From positions 1,116,001 to 1,180,000 of the forward strand of contig CBDHHC010000024.1 of assembly GCA_965263345.1 (NCBI GenBank): a DNA stretch of 64,000 nt, read 5' to 3'. Source of the DNA: CBDHHC01 sp965263345. Lineage in GTDB: Bacteria; Pseudomonadota; Alphaproteobacteria; Rhizobiales; CBDHHC01. Below the pieces are notes generated by a model. That model was not told the origin of the DNA. It worked only from the letters and a program-made list of their open reading frames with translations, and ran no database searches. Made by a program: the position numbers and the translations under genes. Position 1 is the stretch's first letter, and the number at the start of each line of letters is the position of its first letter. This document shows positions 52,999 through 62,209 of this stretch, one piece after another.

Positions 52999-55317
52999 TC
53001 TGGCACTCACGTCAAGAAAATGAAAACCAGCTGCTTTATCATCTGCCCACACACATTTGGCTTTCTTCACCGAACCATCTTGGAAATGAACTTTCACAAT
53101 ACCATTCACCTCAACAGCATCAACAATAAGCATACGAAGACCAGTATCACTCTTATCAACAAGCATTGTTTCATGTAATTCATTTTTGATTTCAAGCTTT
53201 ACATTCTCATCGCTAAATATACGTATTGCTGCACGCCTATTCTCAACATCTTTGGCAATATTATCTAAGAACTGTTCAACAGATTGAGACAATTTATCTG
53301 CTACATCAGCCAGCTGTATAGAGACAGACCGAACTTGTTTCGCTTCCTCATTTGTTTCTTGCAAAGCCTGTGAAACAGTTTCGATATTATTAGCAGAAAC
53401 ATTCGTAAATTCAGAAGCTAAACCAATGCTTCTATTAATTTCCTGAGTAGAAGCTTCCTGCTGAACAACCGCTGAAGCAACGCAAGATGCCAAACTTGTA
53501 ACTTGTGAAATTGCATCCGCAATTGAACCAACAGACTGAACAGCATTTCCGGTTGAAGACTGAACACCACCAACTTGCGTTGCGATTTCATCAGTTGCCT
53601 TTGCCGTTTGTTCAGAAAGCTGCTTAACTTCTTGAGCAACGACTGCAAATCCTTTACCGGCATCCCCTGCACGCGCAGCCTCAATTGTAGCGTTCAGAGC
53701 CAACAAGTTTGTCTGCTCGGCAATATCTCTAATCATCCCAACAACATCACCAATTTTCGTAGCTGTTTCAGAAAGTTTCGCGACATCATCGCTGGTTGAT
53801 CGTGCAGCATCTGTTGCCTTTGCCGACTCAGCATTTGTTTGATCCGTTTGTACAGAAATTTCACGAATTGAGTCTGAGAGTTCTGTTGAAGCAGAAGCCA
53901 CAGCTTCCACATTCTTTGACGCATCAAGAGCAGATTGCTTCGCATTGGCAGCTTGCTCATCGGCATCAGTTGATAAACGATAAAGGTTATCTGCTGTATT
54001 ATTGATATTCTCAGTTTCCTTGTTCATCACATTAAGAACATTAGAAATCTCACCACGGAAATGATTGATAATATTCTCAACATGTGTTTGGCGTTGTATT
54101 TCTTTACTACGCTCATGAACCGCAACAGCTTCGAGACGCTTACGCTCTATGGAGTTTTCCTGGAAAACTTCAACGGCTTTTGCCATCTCACCAATTTCAT
54201 TTTTCTGATCAATCCCAGGGACCTCAACATGCTCACCATTCAAAATATCTCTCATGGCTTTCGTCATTTGACCAATAGGCCTGACAACTTTAAACAGAAC
54301 GACATAAACCGTTACTCCGACAATTGCCGCACAGACTAATAAAATGAGGCCATTTAAAATAAGAGTATTCCAGGCTTTATTTACAAGATCTGTAACATAG
54401 GCCTGTGTTTCTGTAGTCGATGCATTTTGAAGTTTCAGAATAGTATTGATGGCACGTGTTGAAGCTTGGATCCAGCCTGATGCTTTAACAGGGAAATCTT
54501 CTCCTTCTATACCCGCTTGGTAGATTTTTTCCCTCAAATTTTGAAATTCTCCAAAAAATTCATTATCAATCTTAGTAACAGCATTTTTGACTTCATTATT
54601 TGAGCTTGAACTAAGCTTTTTCACCATATCCCAGGCACTTTCAACCTTACCACGTTGATTAGACAATGCCTCTAAACGTTTTTCATCGAAACTCAAATTC
54701 GCAGAAATTGCTCCACCAATCATAGCACGTTCACGGCCTGCATATTCACTCATAATCCAGGCAAAATGCTTCAAATTAGATTGGCGACCTAAATCAGGAT
54801 CTGTCTGTGCTGCTTCTCGAACAATAGCATACCGTAAATCTTGGCTGAGTATAATCAGCTTAGACATTGTTGGTATCCACGACTTTAAAAGTACTTTATC
54901 CCTTTTCATCGAAGGTAAGACAACATTGACATCCATCTTTTGTCGTAAAGTTGCTGCCGCATCAAAGGCTTTTTGAACCTCTGATATATACTTAGCTTTA
55001 CCTTTAAAATCATATGACTTTATTTCATCCATTGCTTCTTTAAACGCTGCATTACCTTTCGTACGGCGCTGAGCAATCGTATTTTTCATTTTATCTGAAG
55101 CTGAAGTCGCAGAGTTAAGCGCTGCATTTGAGACACCACGTTCTACAGCCCAGTGCCCTGCAGCCTCTAATAACAAAGCAATCGTATGACTACTCTTCTT
55201 AGAGAATTCATAAATTCTCTCTTGTTGCCATGACATTGAAATCTTAAAACTACAAAACAGGAAGACTATCACTCCGATAATTGAAATACCTGAAAGTAAA
55301 TAAAGTCTAATGCTCAT
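52981..55317 (-). CDS. Methyl-accepting chemotaxis protein with NIT-like sensor and PilZ domain
   Basis: A 778-residue chemoreceptor. Transmembrane helices at about 7-26 and 315-337 flank a large helical periplasmic region resembling the NIT (nitrate/nitrite-sensing) type. HAMP follows (about 338-390), then the signalling hairpin with the kinase-contact tip DIAEQTNLLALNATIEAARAG. The C-terminal ~85 residues are a PilZ domain: RRAAIR (basic RxxxR-type motif) and DKSDTG (D-x-S-x-x-G) are the c-di-GMP-binding signatures. So c-di-GMP may tune this receptor. It lies next to a secreted PilJ-domain protein whose domain also belongs to nitrate/nitrite-type sensors. Confidence 0.9.
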   Translation of the reverse strand: MSIRLYLLSGISIIGVIVFLFCSFKISMSWQQERIYEFSKKSSHTIALLLEAAGHWAVERGVSNAALNSATSASDKMKNTIAQRRTKGNAAFKEAMDEIKSYDFKGKAKYISEVQKAFDAAATLRQKMDVNVVLPSMKRDKVLLKSWIPTMSKLIILSQDLRYAIVREAAQTDPDLGRQSNLKHFAWIMSEYAGRERAMIGGAISANLSFDEKRLEALSNQRGKVESAWDMVKKLSSSSNNEVKNAVTKIDNEFFGEFQNLREKIYQAGIEGEDFPVKASGWIQASTRAINTILKLQNASTTETQAYVTDLVNKAWNTLILNGLILLVCAAIVGVTVYVVLFKVVRPIGQMTKAMRDILNGEHVEVPGIDQKNEIGEMAKAVEVFQENSIERKRLEAVAVHERSKEIQRQTHVENIINHFRGEISNVLNVMNKETENINNTADNLYRLSTDADEQAANAKQSALDASKNVEAVASASTELSDSIREISVQTDQTNAESAKATDAARSTSDDVAKLSETATKIGDVVGMIRDIAEQTNLLALNATIEAARAGDAGKGFAVVAQEVKQLSEQTAKATDEIATQVGGVQSSTGNAVQSVGSIADAISQVTSLASCVASAVVQQEASTQEINRSIGLASEFTNVSANNIETVSQALQETNEEAKQVRSVSIQLADVADKLSQSVEQFLDNIAKDVENRRAAIRIFSDENVKLEIKNELHETMLVDKSDTGLRMLIVDAVEVNGIVKVHFQDGSVKKAKCVWADDKAAGFHFLDVSARSSIAA

Positions 55318-55391
55318 GACAATTTCCTAATATATGTTCCCAAATTCTCTATATTTTGGTGCAATTTAATGCACCAAAACAAAATCTGTAT

Positions 55392-56231
55392 TTAAAGCTT
55401 TGCAAACATCCCAACAGCTTTATTCATCTCTTTCAAAAGTGGAAGATTAGAGTTTGCAACAGCTTGCTTTGAAGCATCATCGGCGCTAGTTTCAACATTT
55501 TTGCGAAACTCCTGCCACATACCTTTCACTTTAGTAAGCTGCGCTTTTAGCTCAGCATTGGGTGCAGCAGATAATCCAAGAGAAGCATTACCATCAATCA
55601 ATCCATCAAGGGTGTTTGAAAATAGCTCAATGGTTTTTTTCAAACTTTCCTTATTAACATCAGCCTGATGACCATAAGCGACAAGAAAGAACTCTTTACT
55701 CATTTTCTGTGTCAACATTCTCTGACGACCAGATAAATTAATTGCCTTAGCAAGGGCTTGATTCACACCGCTTCCAGCAGCAGAAGCTTCATAAAACTTC
55801 ACACCCTTATTCATTTGCTTTAAAAGAGGTAGATTAAGGTCTGCAATAACATTCACATCTTCTTTTGAAACTTCACCAGTGGTAATGATCTGACTAACAG
55901 CCTTATCAAAATCTTTCCAAAGTTTTCCAATTTTCTTAAGCTGCTTGCGAATTTTTGGTTTTTTGGTTTTAGATAGCCCTAAATCTGCATCGCCATCTCT
56001 CAAACCTGCTAAAGTCTTATCAAAAAGGTCTCTGGTTTTCTTAAGACTCTCTAAATTCTTTTCTTTATCGATGCCAAGCGCAACAAGCATCGCTTCTTTA
56101 CTCATTTTCTGAGTAAGCATGCGCTGCTTACCCGCTAAGTTAATTGCGTGATTATATTCAAATGCCGAAGCATAGGAAGAAAATACGCTTAAAATAATTA
56201 GGAATACTGCTGAATATAATACGCGTCCCAT
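55392..56231 (-). CDS. Periplasmic protein with two PilJ-type sensor domains
   Basis: A 279-residue exported protein (signal peptide 1-23, ASA-FEYN). It consists of two homologous ~120-residue four-helix segments, each opening with INLAGKQRMLTQKMSKEAML or INLSGRQRMLTQKMSKEFFL, the hallmark of the PilJ/NarX-type N-terminal domain. Normally this is part of a receptor or kinase; here it stands alone without transmembrane or signalling parts. Encoded 75 bp upstream of the NIT-MCP gene on the same strand, so it might present a ligand to that receptor. GGCAGG lies before the ATG. Confidence 0.85.
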   Translation of the reverse strand: MGRVLYSAVFLIILSVFSSYASAFEYNHAINLAGKQRMLTQKMSKEAMLVALGIDKEKNLESLKKTRDLFDKTLAGLRDGDADLGLSKTKKPKIRKQLKKIGKLWKDFDKAVSQIITTGEVSKEDVNVIADLNLPLLKQMNKGVKFYEASAAGSGVNQALAKAINLSGRQRMLTQKMSKEFFLVAYGHQADVNKESLKKTIELFSNTLDGLIDGNASLGLSAAPNAELKAQLTKVKGMWQEFRKNVETSADDASKQAVANSNLPLLKEMNKAVGMFAKL

Positions 56232-56529
56232 ATCGCCTGCCCCTTAAAAGAAAAAACCCGAACAGGTCTAATTTACTTCAATATTATTTAAATTTTATTG
56301 AAAATGGAAAATAAAAATAAAGTAAAATTTAAGCAAGACACTAAATATTACTAACAATACATCAATATAAATAAAGATATATTAAGTACAACAACAAAGA
56401 TAATATCTTTATCACCATAACAATTTTGGATATTATAAAAGTCTTTCATCTAGAGGGTGAGGCAATTTTTCACAATATATATTGCTATTGATTGAAATAA
56501 GAAGAATCAAACAAGAAGACATAACATTA

Positions 56530-56556
56530 TGACAAAAAAAAGCTAGAGATAACCCT
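56530..56556 (-). terminator. Orphan intrinsic-terminator-like hairpin
   Basis: On the minus strand GCTAG-GGTTATCT-CTAGC is followed directly by eight T residues, a short stem with an ideal U-tract. No annotated minus-strand gene precedes it before the AbrB promoter region, so it may end a small RNA or antisense leader from the 56560-56760 region, or it may be fortuitous. Confidence 0.35.
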
Positions 56557-56707
56557 AGCAACCTCTTGCCTTGTAACATTTTTTTGTCCTTCATATAAAA
56601 TTTAACAGATTAGTAATCATCTTTTTGTCTTAATCAGTCTTTAAGATTTTGTATACGAAATACGTACACACCAAAACGATCACCATTCAATTCGTAATAC
56701 CGATTTG

Positions 56708-56723
56708 AAGACGCTAGCGTCTT
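56708..56723. promoter_or_regulatory. Perfect 16-bp palindrome upstream of the AbrB-family gene
   Basis: AAGACGCTAGCGTCTT is a perfect inverted repeat ending 36 bp before the ATG of the permease and overlapping a possible -35-like TTGACT. It may be an operator for a dimeric repressor or, in RNA, a leader hairpin. Confidence 0.45.
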
Positions 56724-56759
56724 GACTGGTCCTTCGTGGTTAAACAAAAGTAGTTAAAA

Positions 56760-57863
56760 ATGTCACCCTCAGAAAAAACAAAAAGAAACCCTCTACTAAA
56801 AAATACAGTGTTAAAAATTCTCACCCTGTTAATCGCAGCCATAGGCGCTTATGGGTTCTTCCTTCAAAACTGGCCATTACCGTTTCTACTTGGACCACTA
56901 GCGGCATGTTTGATTGCCGCATTCATCGGTATTCCAATGAAAGGTATAAAATCATTAAGTATTGCAAGCAGGACTATGATTGGGGTAGCTGTCGGAGCAA
57001 CCTTAACTCCAGAGTTTTTTGGAAATTTATCAGACATTAAATATTCAATTGCGCTTGTTCCATTTTTTATTCTTGCGATTGCCCTCGTTGGTTTTCCATT
57101 TTTCAGATATATACGAAAATATGATCCTGTGACATCTTTCTATAGTTCAATGCCAGCATCACTGCAGGATATTATCGCATTTGGAGAGTTAGCAGGAGCC
57201 AATGTCAGAAGTTTATCTCTGATTCATGCAACACGTATTTTGTTTATCGTCACCACAACACCATTTATCATCTACATGGTTTGGGGAGTAGATCTTACGA
57301 ATGCCCCAGGTCAACCGGCAGAAACTATTCCCGCACTTGAACTAATAATGATGATAATCGCAGGACTTATTGGATGGTGGTATGCATCTGCAATCGGTTT
57401 GTTCGGAGCCGCCATATTGGGCCCATTGATTGTAACAGCAGCATTTAGTATGGCAGGTTTCATATCCCACAGACCACCCACAGAAGCAATTATGTGTGCT
57501 CAATATTTTATCGGGATTTCAGTAGGGGTAAAATATGTAGGAATTACCTGGAGAGAATTTCGTGATGATGTGGTTGCCGGAATATTATTCTGCTGTATCC
57601 TCACAGCAATATCACTCTCTTTCGCATTGATTGTAACACATTACGCAATTGCACAGCCAATTGATGCATTCCTAGCCTTTGCACCAGGAGGTCAATCAGA
57701 AATAACAATTCTTGCTATCATAGTTGGAGCGGATGTCGCCTTCGTAATTACACATCATCTGGTACGCATGATTCTAGTCATTACAGGAGCACCAATGATG
57801 ACAATGATTGCCGATAAACTCATGAAAATAAAAGACAAAGAGAAAAAAGTTCTCACACCATAA
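56760..57863 (+). CDS. AbrB-family putative membrane transporter
   Basis: A 367-residue membrane protein with about ten helices. The pattern NWPLPFLLGPLAACLIAAF near the N-terminus, MIGVAVGATLTPEF, YSSMPASLQDIIAFGELAGAN and FLAFAPGGQSEITILAIIVGAD is that of the AbrB family (PF05145, often mislabelled ammonia monooxygenase), an internally duplicated transporter-like family. Substrate unknown. A palindromic operator candidate lies in its promoter. Confidence 0.85.
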   Translation: MSPSEKTKRNPLLKNTVLKILTLLIAAIGAYGFFLQNWPLPFLLGPLAACLIAAFIGIPMKGIKSLSIASRTMIGVAVGATLTPEFFGNLSDIKYSIALVPFFILAIALVGFPFFRYIRKYDPVTSFYSSMPASLQDIIAFGELAGANVRSLSLIHATRILFIVTTTPFIIYMVWGVDLTNAPGQPAETIPALELIMMIIAGLIGWWYASAIGLFGAAILGPLIVTAAFSMAGFISHRPPTEAIMCAQYFIGISVGVKYVGITWREFRDDVVAGILFCCILTAISLSFALIVTHYAIAQPIDAFLAFAPGGQSEITILAIIVGADVAFVITHHLVRMILVITGAPMMTMIADKLMKIKDKEKKVLTP

Positions 57864-57874
57864 ACATAAAAAAA

Positions 57875-57905
57875 TGGTATCAGCAAAAATCAGTTGCTGA
57901 TACCA
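57875..57905 (-). terminator. Intrinsic terminator of the orphan TAXI gene
   Basis: TGGTATCAGCA and TGCTGATACCA make a perfect 11-bp stem with a 9-nt loop; on the minus strand ATTTTTTT follows directly. It terminates the minus-strand TAXI gene (ending 57938) and probably also stops the convergent AbrB-family transcript. Confidence 0.85.
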
Positions 57906-57937
57906 CTATAAATTCTAACATTGTTCCCTAAATTCTT

Positions 57938-59104
57938 TTACTGTTGGCTATCTCTCCACCTTTTAAAGTCAGAGAACAAAGTTTTAGCTTCAGCATCAGG
58001 GAGTTCTTTTTGTAAAAACTGCTGAAACTTTTCCAGCAACTTACCGTTACCTTCTGCACCACCAGAAACTCTCAGATTTCTATTAACCCTACGAAGCTTG
58101 GAACTTTTAAGCCACTTCTCTGCTGGTCCGAAACGATTCCAGCCATTGAGTTTAGCAGCCAGATTAATCTGACCCCACTTAGGGTGACGTCCTTTTCGTT
58201 GTACAATTTTTTCATACTTTGAGAAAAAAGCATTTGTAAACTTAGTCAGACGACGATAACGATCTGTCTTTGGTTTCCAGTTATAAACCCCAAGGATAGC
58301 GTGAACGGCTATTGTCTCAATCTCTTTTCCATCAGGAAGAAGCTTAGGATAATCTTTAGGGCTTATTTTTGAAGGAAAATAAACTGTATTAATAAGCTTA
58401 GTTGAATAAGGGATCGGTATCATCCGTAAATTTGGATCCAGCTTAAGAAGTCGACTAACCCCAGAGAAAGGTTTACCTGTCACCCTCAAAATAGCATCAT
58501 ATTCACCCGTCCTGGTTTTCGCTGCGGCCGCAAACATAGTAGTTTTTACAAGTTTACCGATTCTGATACCAAGCTTATTAAGAACAATCTGTCCAGATAA
58601 ATATGTTTCATTGTGAAAAGCTACCGTTTTACCCTTAAGGTCATTTATAGACTTAATATCCGGATTAGATGTCATCAAATGAAACTCTTCAGCATGAAGC
58701 ACTGAAATATAACTTAAACGATTTTTAATATCATTATAATGCTTCTTTCCACGATATGTCTCAATTACATCAGCACGAATAATACCCATATCTATTCCGC
58801 GTAGATATAGAATATCCCTAACATTCGTAACCACACCTCCCCGAATAGGAAGAATGCGCAGCTTATCACCATCACCTATTCCTCTGGAGATGTCATCAAT
58901 CAAACGAAGATATGTACCAGTTATACTCCCGCCCAGAATTGTAACGGTATTGGCATTGATCTTAGCCTTAAACTCACTATTAGGATCAACTGCTGGTGGA
59001 TTAGCATAGCTAAATGTAACATGTGCTGTAGACAACACAAAAATAAATACTGCTGGCAATATTAAAGAAATAATGCCGGGTATCATTCGACCAAATATAC
59101 TCAT
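57938..59104 (-). CDS. Orphan TAXI-family solute-binding protein
   Basis: A 388-residue exported protein with an N-terminal hydrophobic signal/anchor (about 8-33). The fold marks of TAXI/NMT1-like binding proteins are visible: VTILGGSITGTYLRLIDDIS, LRILPIRGGVVTNVRDILYL, DMGIIRADV, SINDLKGKTVAFH and ILRVTGKPFSGV. No TRAP permease is encoded next to it, so it may serve the fused permease near 29731, another one elsewhere, or act as a sensor partner. The C-terminal ~100 residues are basic and unusual for the family. Confidence 0.8.
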   Translation of the reverse strand: MSIFGRMIPGIISLILPAVFIFVLSTAHVTFSYANPPAVDPNSEFKAKINANTVTILGGSITGTYLRLIDDISRGIGDGDKLRILPIRGGVVTNVRDILYLRGIDMGIIRADVIETYRGKKHYNDIKNRLSYISVLHAEEFHLMTSNPDIKSINDLKGKTVAFHNETYLSGQIVLNKLGIRIGKLVKTTMFAAAAKTRTGEYDAILRVTGKPFSGVSRLLKLDPNLRMIPIPYSTKLINTVYFPSKISPKDYPKLLPDGKEIETIAVHAILGVYNWKPKTDRYRRLTKFTNAFFSKYEKIVQRKGRHPKWGQINLAAKLNGWNRFGPAEKWLKSSKLRRVNRNLRVSGGAEGNGKLLEKFQQFLQKELPDAEAKTLFSDFKRWRDSQQ

Positions 59105-59383
59105 GACCTACCCATTCTTTATTGTTGTAGAGTGAAACTTATTTTTACATTCAAATAAAAACCAAAAAATGAAATTCATAACTTTCTTGGTTTCCTGTGA
59201 ATAAATCTATTTTTATTGAGCGTGATTTTACTTAAATTAAAATAAAACAACAAGCCTCTAAGGCCTCAATAAAAATAATTTTATTAATAATTTTTATCGG
59301 GTTATAGTAAAGGAAAATTATAAAGCTTTCAAACAATGAAGCAATAGCAGAACGAAAGTTTCTGCAAAGGGGAGGGAACTCAT

Positions 59384-59713
59384 ATGATTGGTCATTTCAT
59401 ATATCTGATAAAACGAATAAAGATAATTTTGTTGTTACTTCTTCTTGGATATACACCTGCCTTAGCAAATACATGCCCAAAGGAAAACTTAAAACCTATT
59501 CCCAAATGTCTGTCCTGGGAATATGGACCAGTCGCAGGACTTATAATCTCCAACAAATGTAGTTTTTCAATAAACTATGAAGTGACAATTACCGATGAGA
59601 AAAATGGAGCTGGCACTGTCAAACCTGATGAGGAGGTTTTGTTCGGCTTATCTATACCTCTGGAAAAAATGAAAAAAGTATATTGTTGCTCTAATGAAAG
59701 CAGATGCAAATAA
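59384..59713 (+). CDS. Small secreted cysteine-containing protein
   Basis: A 109-residue protein with a signal peptide (hydrophobic about 13-24, ALA-NTC) and six cysteines in the mature part (NTC, PKC, NKC, YCC and RCK), so it is probably disulphide-bonded in the periplasm. No family recognised. GGGGAGGGA lies before the ATG. Confidence 0.7.
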   Translation: MIGHFIYLIKRIKIILLLLLLGYTPALANTCPKENLKPIPKCLSWEYGPVAGLIISNKCSFSINYEVTITDEKNGAGTVKPDEEVLFGLSIPLEKMKKVYCCSNESRCK

Positions 59714-59888
59714 TAAAACCATAATAAAAACAAGACTGAGTATTTAGTCTGCATACACGTGACAAAAGCAAAATAAAAATTGTGCGGATGTAAAGAAGTT
59801 TTTATAAAATAGAAAAAAAATCAGTACGACTAAGTGCAAATATGAGTGATCATATTGATAAATATGAACCACCCATACTAAATGTTTT

Positions 59889-60746
59889 TTACATAACCTT
59901 TATACGATGAAAATCGCTAGCATCATGACGCTCACGAAGTTGTTCATCCGGTTCACCCCATGTGCGATTAACAAGACGCCCTCGTTTCACAGCATCTCTT
60001 TGAGCAATTTCATCTGTCCACCTAACAACATGAGTATAGGACTGAACGTCTAAAAATTCGCCAGCGTCATATAATTTATTCTGTGTCAGAACACCATACC
60101 AAGGCCAAATGGCAATATCAGCAATCGTATATTCATCCCCACACATATATTGATAATCTTTTAAATGTCGATCAAGCACATCTAATTGACGCTTTACCTC
60201 CATCGCAAAGCGATCAATACAATACTCAATCTTTGTGGGTGCATAGGAATAAAAGTGACCAAAACCACCACCAAGATAGGGGGCACTTCCTATTTGCCAA
60301 AACAACCAGGACAAACATTCAGGACGCTTTGCTGTGTTGCTTGGCAAAAACTCTCCAAACTTTTCTGCAAGATATAACAAAATTGCACCAGACTCAAAAA
60401 TACGAATTGGCTCAGAGCCACTGTAATCCATCAGTGCAGGAATCTTTGAATTTGGGTTTAACTCAACAAAACCACTTCCAAACTGGTCCCCCTCACCAAT
60501 GTCAATAAGATGAGCGTTATACTCTGCCCCCATCACACCTAATTGCAACAACTCCTCTAACATTATAGTCACCTTCACCCCATTGGGAGTAGCTAACGAA
60601 TAAAGTTGCATAGGATGTTTACCAACAGGCAAAACTTTCTCATGAGTAGCACCAGCAATTGGACGGTTGGTTTTACTAAAAGTTCCACCATTTTCAGACT
60701 CCCACACCCAAACTTTTGGGGGGACATATGAAGTTTCATCAGTCAT
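59889..60746 (-). CDS. yghU: Glutathione S-transferase, YghU type (nu class)
   Basis: A 285-residue protein closely similar throughout to E. coli YghU: VWVWESENGGTF, GATHEKVLPVGKHPMQLYSL, TPNGVKVTIMLEELL, LNPNSKIPALMD, GGGFGHFYSYAPTKIEY, DEYTIADIAIWPWYG and the terminal LRERHDASDF. YghU binds two glutathione molecules and has disulphide-bond reductase activity. The ATG at 60746 with GGA upstream gives the usual YghU N-terminus; earlier ATG (60758) and TTG starts are possible. Confidence 0.94.
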   Translation of the reverse strand: MTDETSYVPPKVWVWESENGGTFSKTNRPIAGATHEKVLPVGKHPMQLYSLATPNGVKVTIMLEELLQLGVMGAEYNAHLIDIGEGDQFGSGFVELNPNSKIPALMDYSGSEPIRIFESGAILLYLAEKFGEFLPSNTAKRPECLSWLFWQIGSAPYLGGGFGHFYSYAPTKIEYCIDRFAMEVKRQLDVLDRHLKDYQYMCGDEYTIADIAIWPWYGVLTQNKLYDAGEFLDVQSYTHVVRWTDEIAQRDAVKRGRLVNRTWGEPDEQLRERHDASDFHRIKVM

Positions 60747-60970
60747 TTTATATTCCATTTTCAAAAGTCAGCCAAAATTCAACTATTGACCATAGATAGG
60801 TATTAAGCCCTCTTTAATAAAGTAAGAAGACAAAAATCCTAGTTTTCACAATCAGTGTTTAGGATAATGAACAAAGCAAAAACAAACAGCTGACAAAAAT
60901 TACTTGTCGTGTCAAAATGGTCTATAAGGACCAAATGCCATGGAGCCCCAATATCAGGGAGTTAAATCTC

Positions 60971-61579
60971 ATGAATTTTAAAAAAGATACTTTATATACG
61001 ATTGGCTATGCAACAAAGCCTTTAGACATTTTTATTAACCAGCTCAAAACTTATAAAATTAATGTGATCGCAGATGTGCGATCTGTCCCCTACAGTAAAG
61101 TCTTTCATGATTATCACCGAGAAGCATTAATCAACACATTAAAAGCCCATGAAATTCGCTATGTGTACCTTGGTGATGAACTTGGTCCTCGATCCAAACA
61201 GTCTTCACATTATAACGCACAAGGACAAGTCCAATTTGATCGCTTAATGAAAAGTGAAACCTTCCTAGCTGGAATGAAACGCTTACAAACAGGACTTGAG
61301 AAAAAATTTAAAATCGCACTTGTATGCGCAGAAAAAGACCCAGCAATATGCCACCGCAGTTTGCTGATAGGATATGCTCTCAAACGCTTATCAGAAAAGA
61401 TTGAGTCAAACCACATACTGCATGATGGTAACCTTGAAAATCAATCCGAATTAGAAAACAGGCTTATGCACTTGACAAAAACACTGCCTGATATGTTTAG
61501 TGATGAAAACTCATGTCTAAACTTGTCGTATCAACGCCAATGTGAAGCACATGCTTACATAAGGCCAAACGAAGATTAA
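60971..61579 (+). CDS. DUF488 domain-containing protein
   Basis: A 202-residue protein of the DUF488 family: YTIGYATKPLDIFINQL, the VIADVRSVPYSK motif, RYVYLGDELG and the C-terminal CAEKDPAICHRSLL with Cys-His. The family is widespread with no settled function. ATG at 60971 is chosen over 60917 because GGGAG lies nine bases before it and the family starts there. Confidence 0.88.
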   Translation: MNFKKDTLYTIGYATKPLDIFINQLKTYKINVIADVRSVPYSKVFHDYHREALINTLKAHEIRYVYLGDELGPRSKQSSHYNAQGQVQFDRLMKSETFLAGMKRLQTGLEKKFKIALVCAEKDPAICHRSLLIGYALKRLSEKIESNHILHDGNLENQSELENRLMHLTKTLPDMFSDENSCLNLSYQRQCEAHAYIRPNED

Positions 61580-62209
61580 GTTCGACACCGCAAATTAAGA
61601 TCATTCAGATAGTCTCGGATGAATTACAAACGTCTTTGTTCGCAAATAGAATAGATGCCCTATTCCCGCCCCCATTTAACTGTTTCCGTCTCTGCAAAAA
61701 ACTGTGCCCCTTAAATTAGAATGATAAGACAACAAGTCACCAAATAATACAATAAACATTACACTGCCTTCATGAAAAAATATGCGAATGAACACATACT
61801 AATAATATTAAAAATCGAATCTTATTTCAACTTATGGTTGACAGAGTGTCACACCCAGTTTACGGTATATGCATAATACGAAAGCTCAATAATAAATAGA
61901 AACATTCAAGTTCGAGCATACGTTTTTTGTAAAGGCAGCGCACGTAAAAATAATAATTACTAGGAGGCCTGTTATGTATGCGTATTCAAAAATGTACCTA
62001 CGCAAAAACAGTGTAATCATTATGCTCTCGCACTTGTCAGTATTTTTCATCACCCGCAAATTTCATTTGAAATCATTAAGAATTGCGCGATTAAATTTCG
62101 TAACTTAGTTACCTAATTTTCTCAGTAATATCTCAATAAACTACAATTAATATTTACTAAAAATAACAAAATTGTCCCTCGGGGCAAGAATATGAAAGAG
62201 TAGTGTCAA
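61580..62209. other. Long intergenic region with one small ORF
   Basis: About 630 bp between the DUF488 gene and the flavin monooxygenase. It holds a possible promoter (TTGACA at 61838, 17-bp spacer, TACGGT) and a short ORF with a perfect Shine-Dalgarno (61974-62108). The rest is AT-rich and shows nothing else recognisable. Confidence 0.55.
61974..62108 (+). CDS. Possible small protein, 44 residues
   Basis: ATG at 61974 follows a perfect AGGAGG six bases upstream and opens a 44-codon frame ending in TAG. The product is basic and has a hydrophobic middle (VIIMLSHLSVFFI, about residues 14-26), consistent with a membrane microprotein or a leader peptide. It ends 102 bp before the flavin monooxygenase gene. 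No family known; support comes from the ribosome site alone. Confidence 0.4.
   Translation: MYAYSKMYLRKNSVIIMLSHLSVFFITRKFHLKSLRIARLNFVT

Larger units (their letters stand above)
56232..56759. other. Gene-free AT-rich region
   Basis: About 530 bp between the divergent PilJ-domain gene and the AbrB-family permease gene. No protein-coding frame is convincing. It contains a minus-strand terminator-like hairpin (56538-56556) with no obvious gene ahead of it, and a perfect 16-bp palindrome near the permease gene. Confidence 0.6.
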
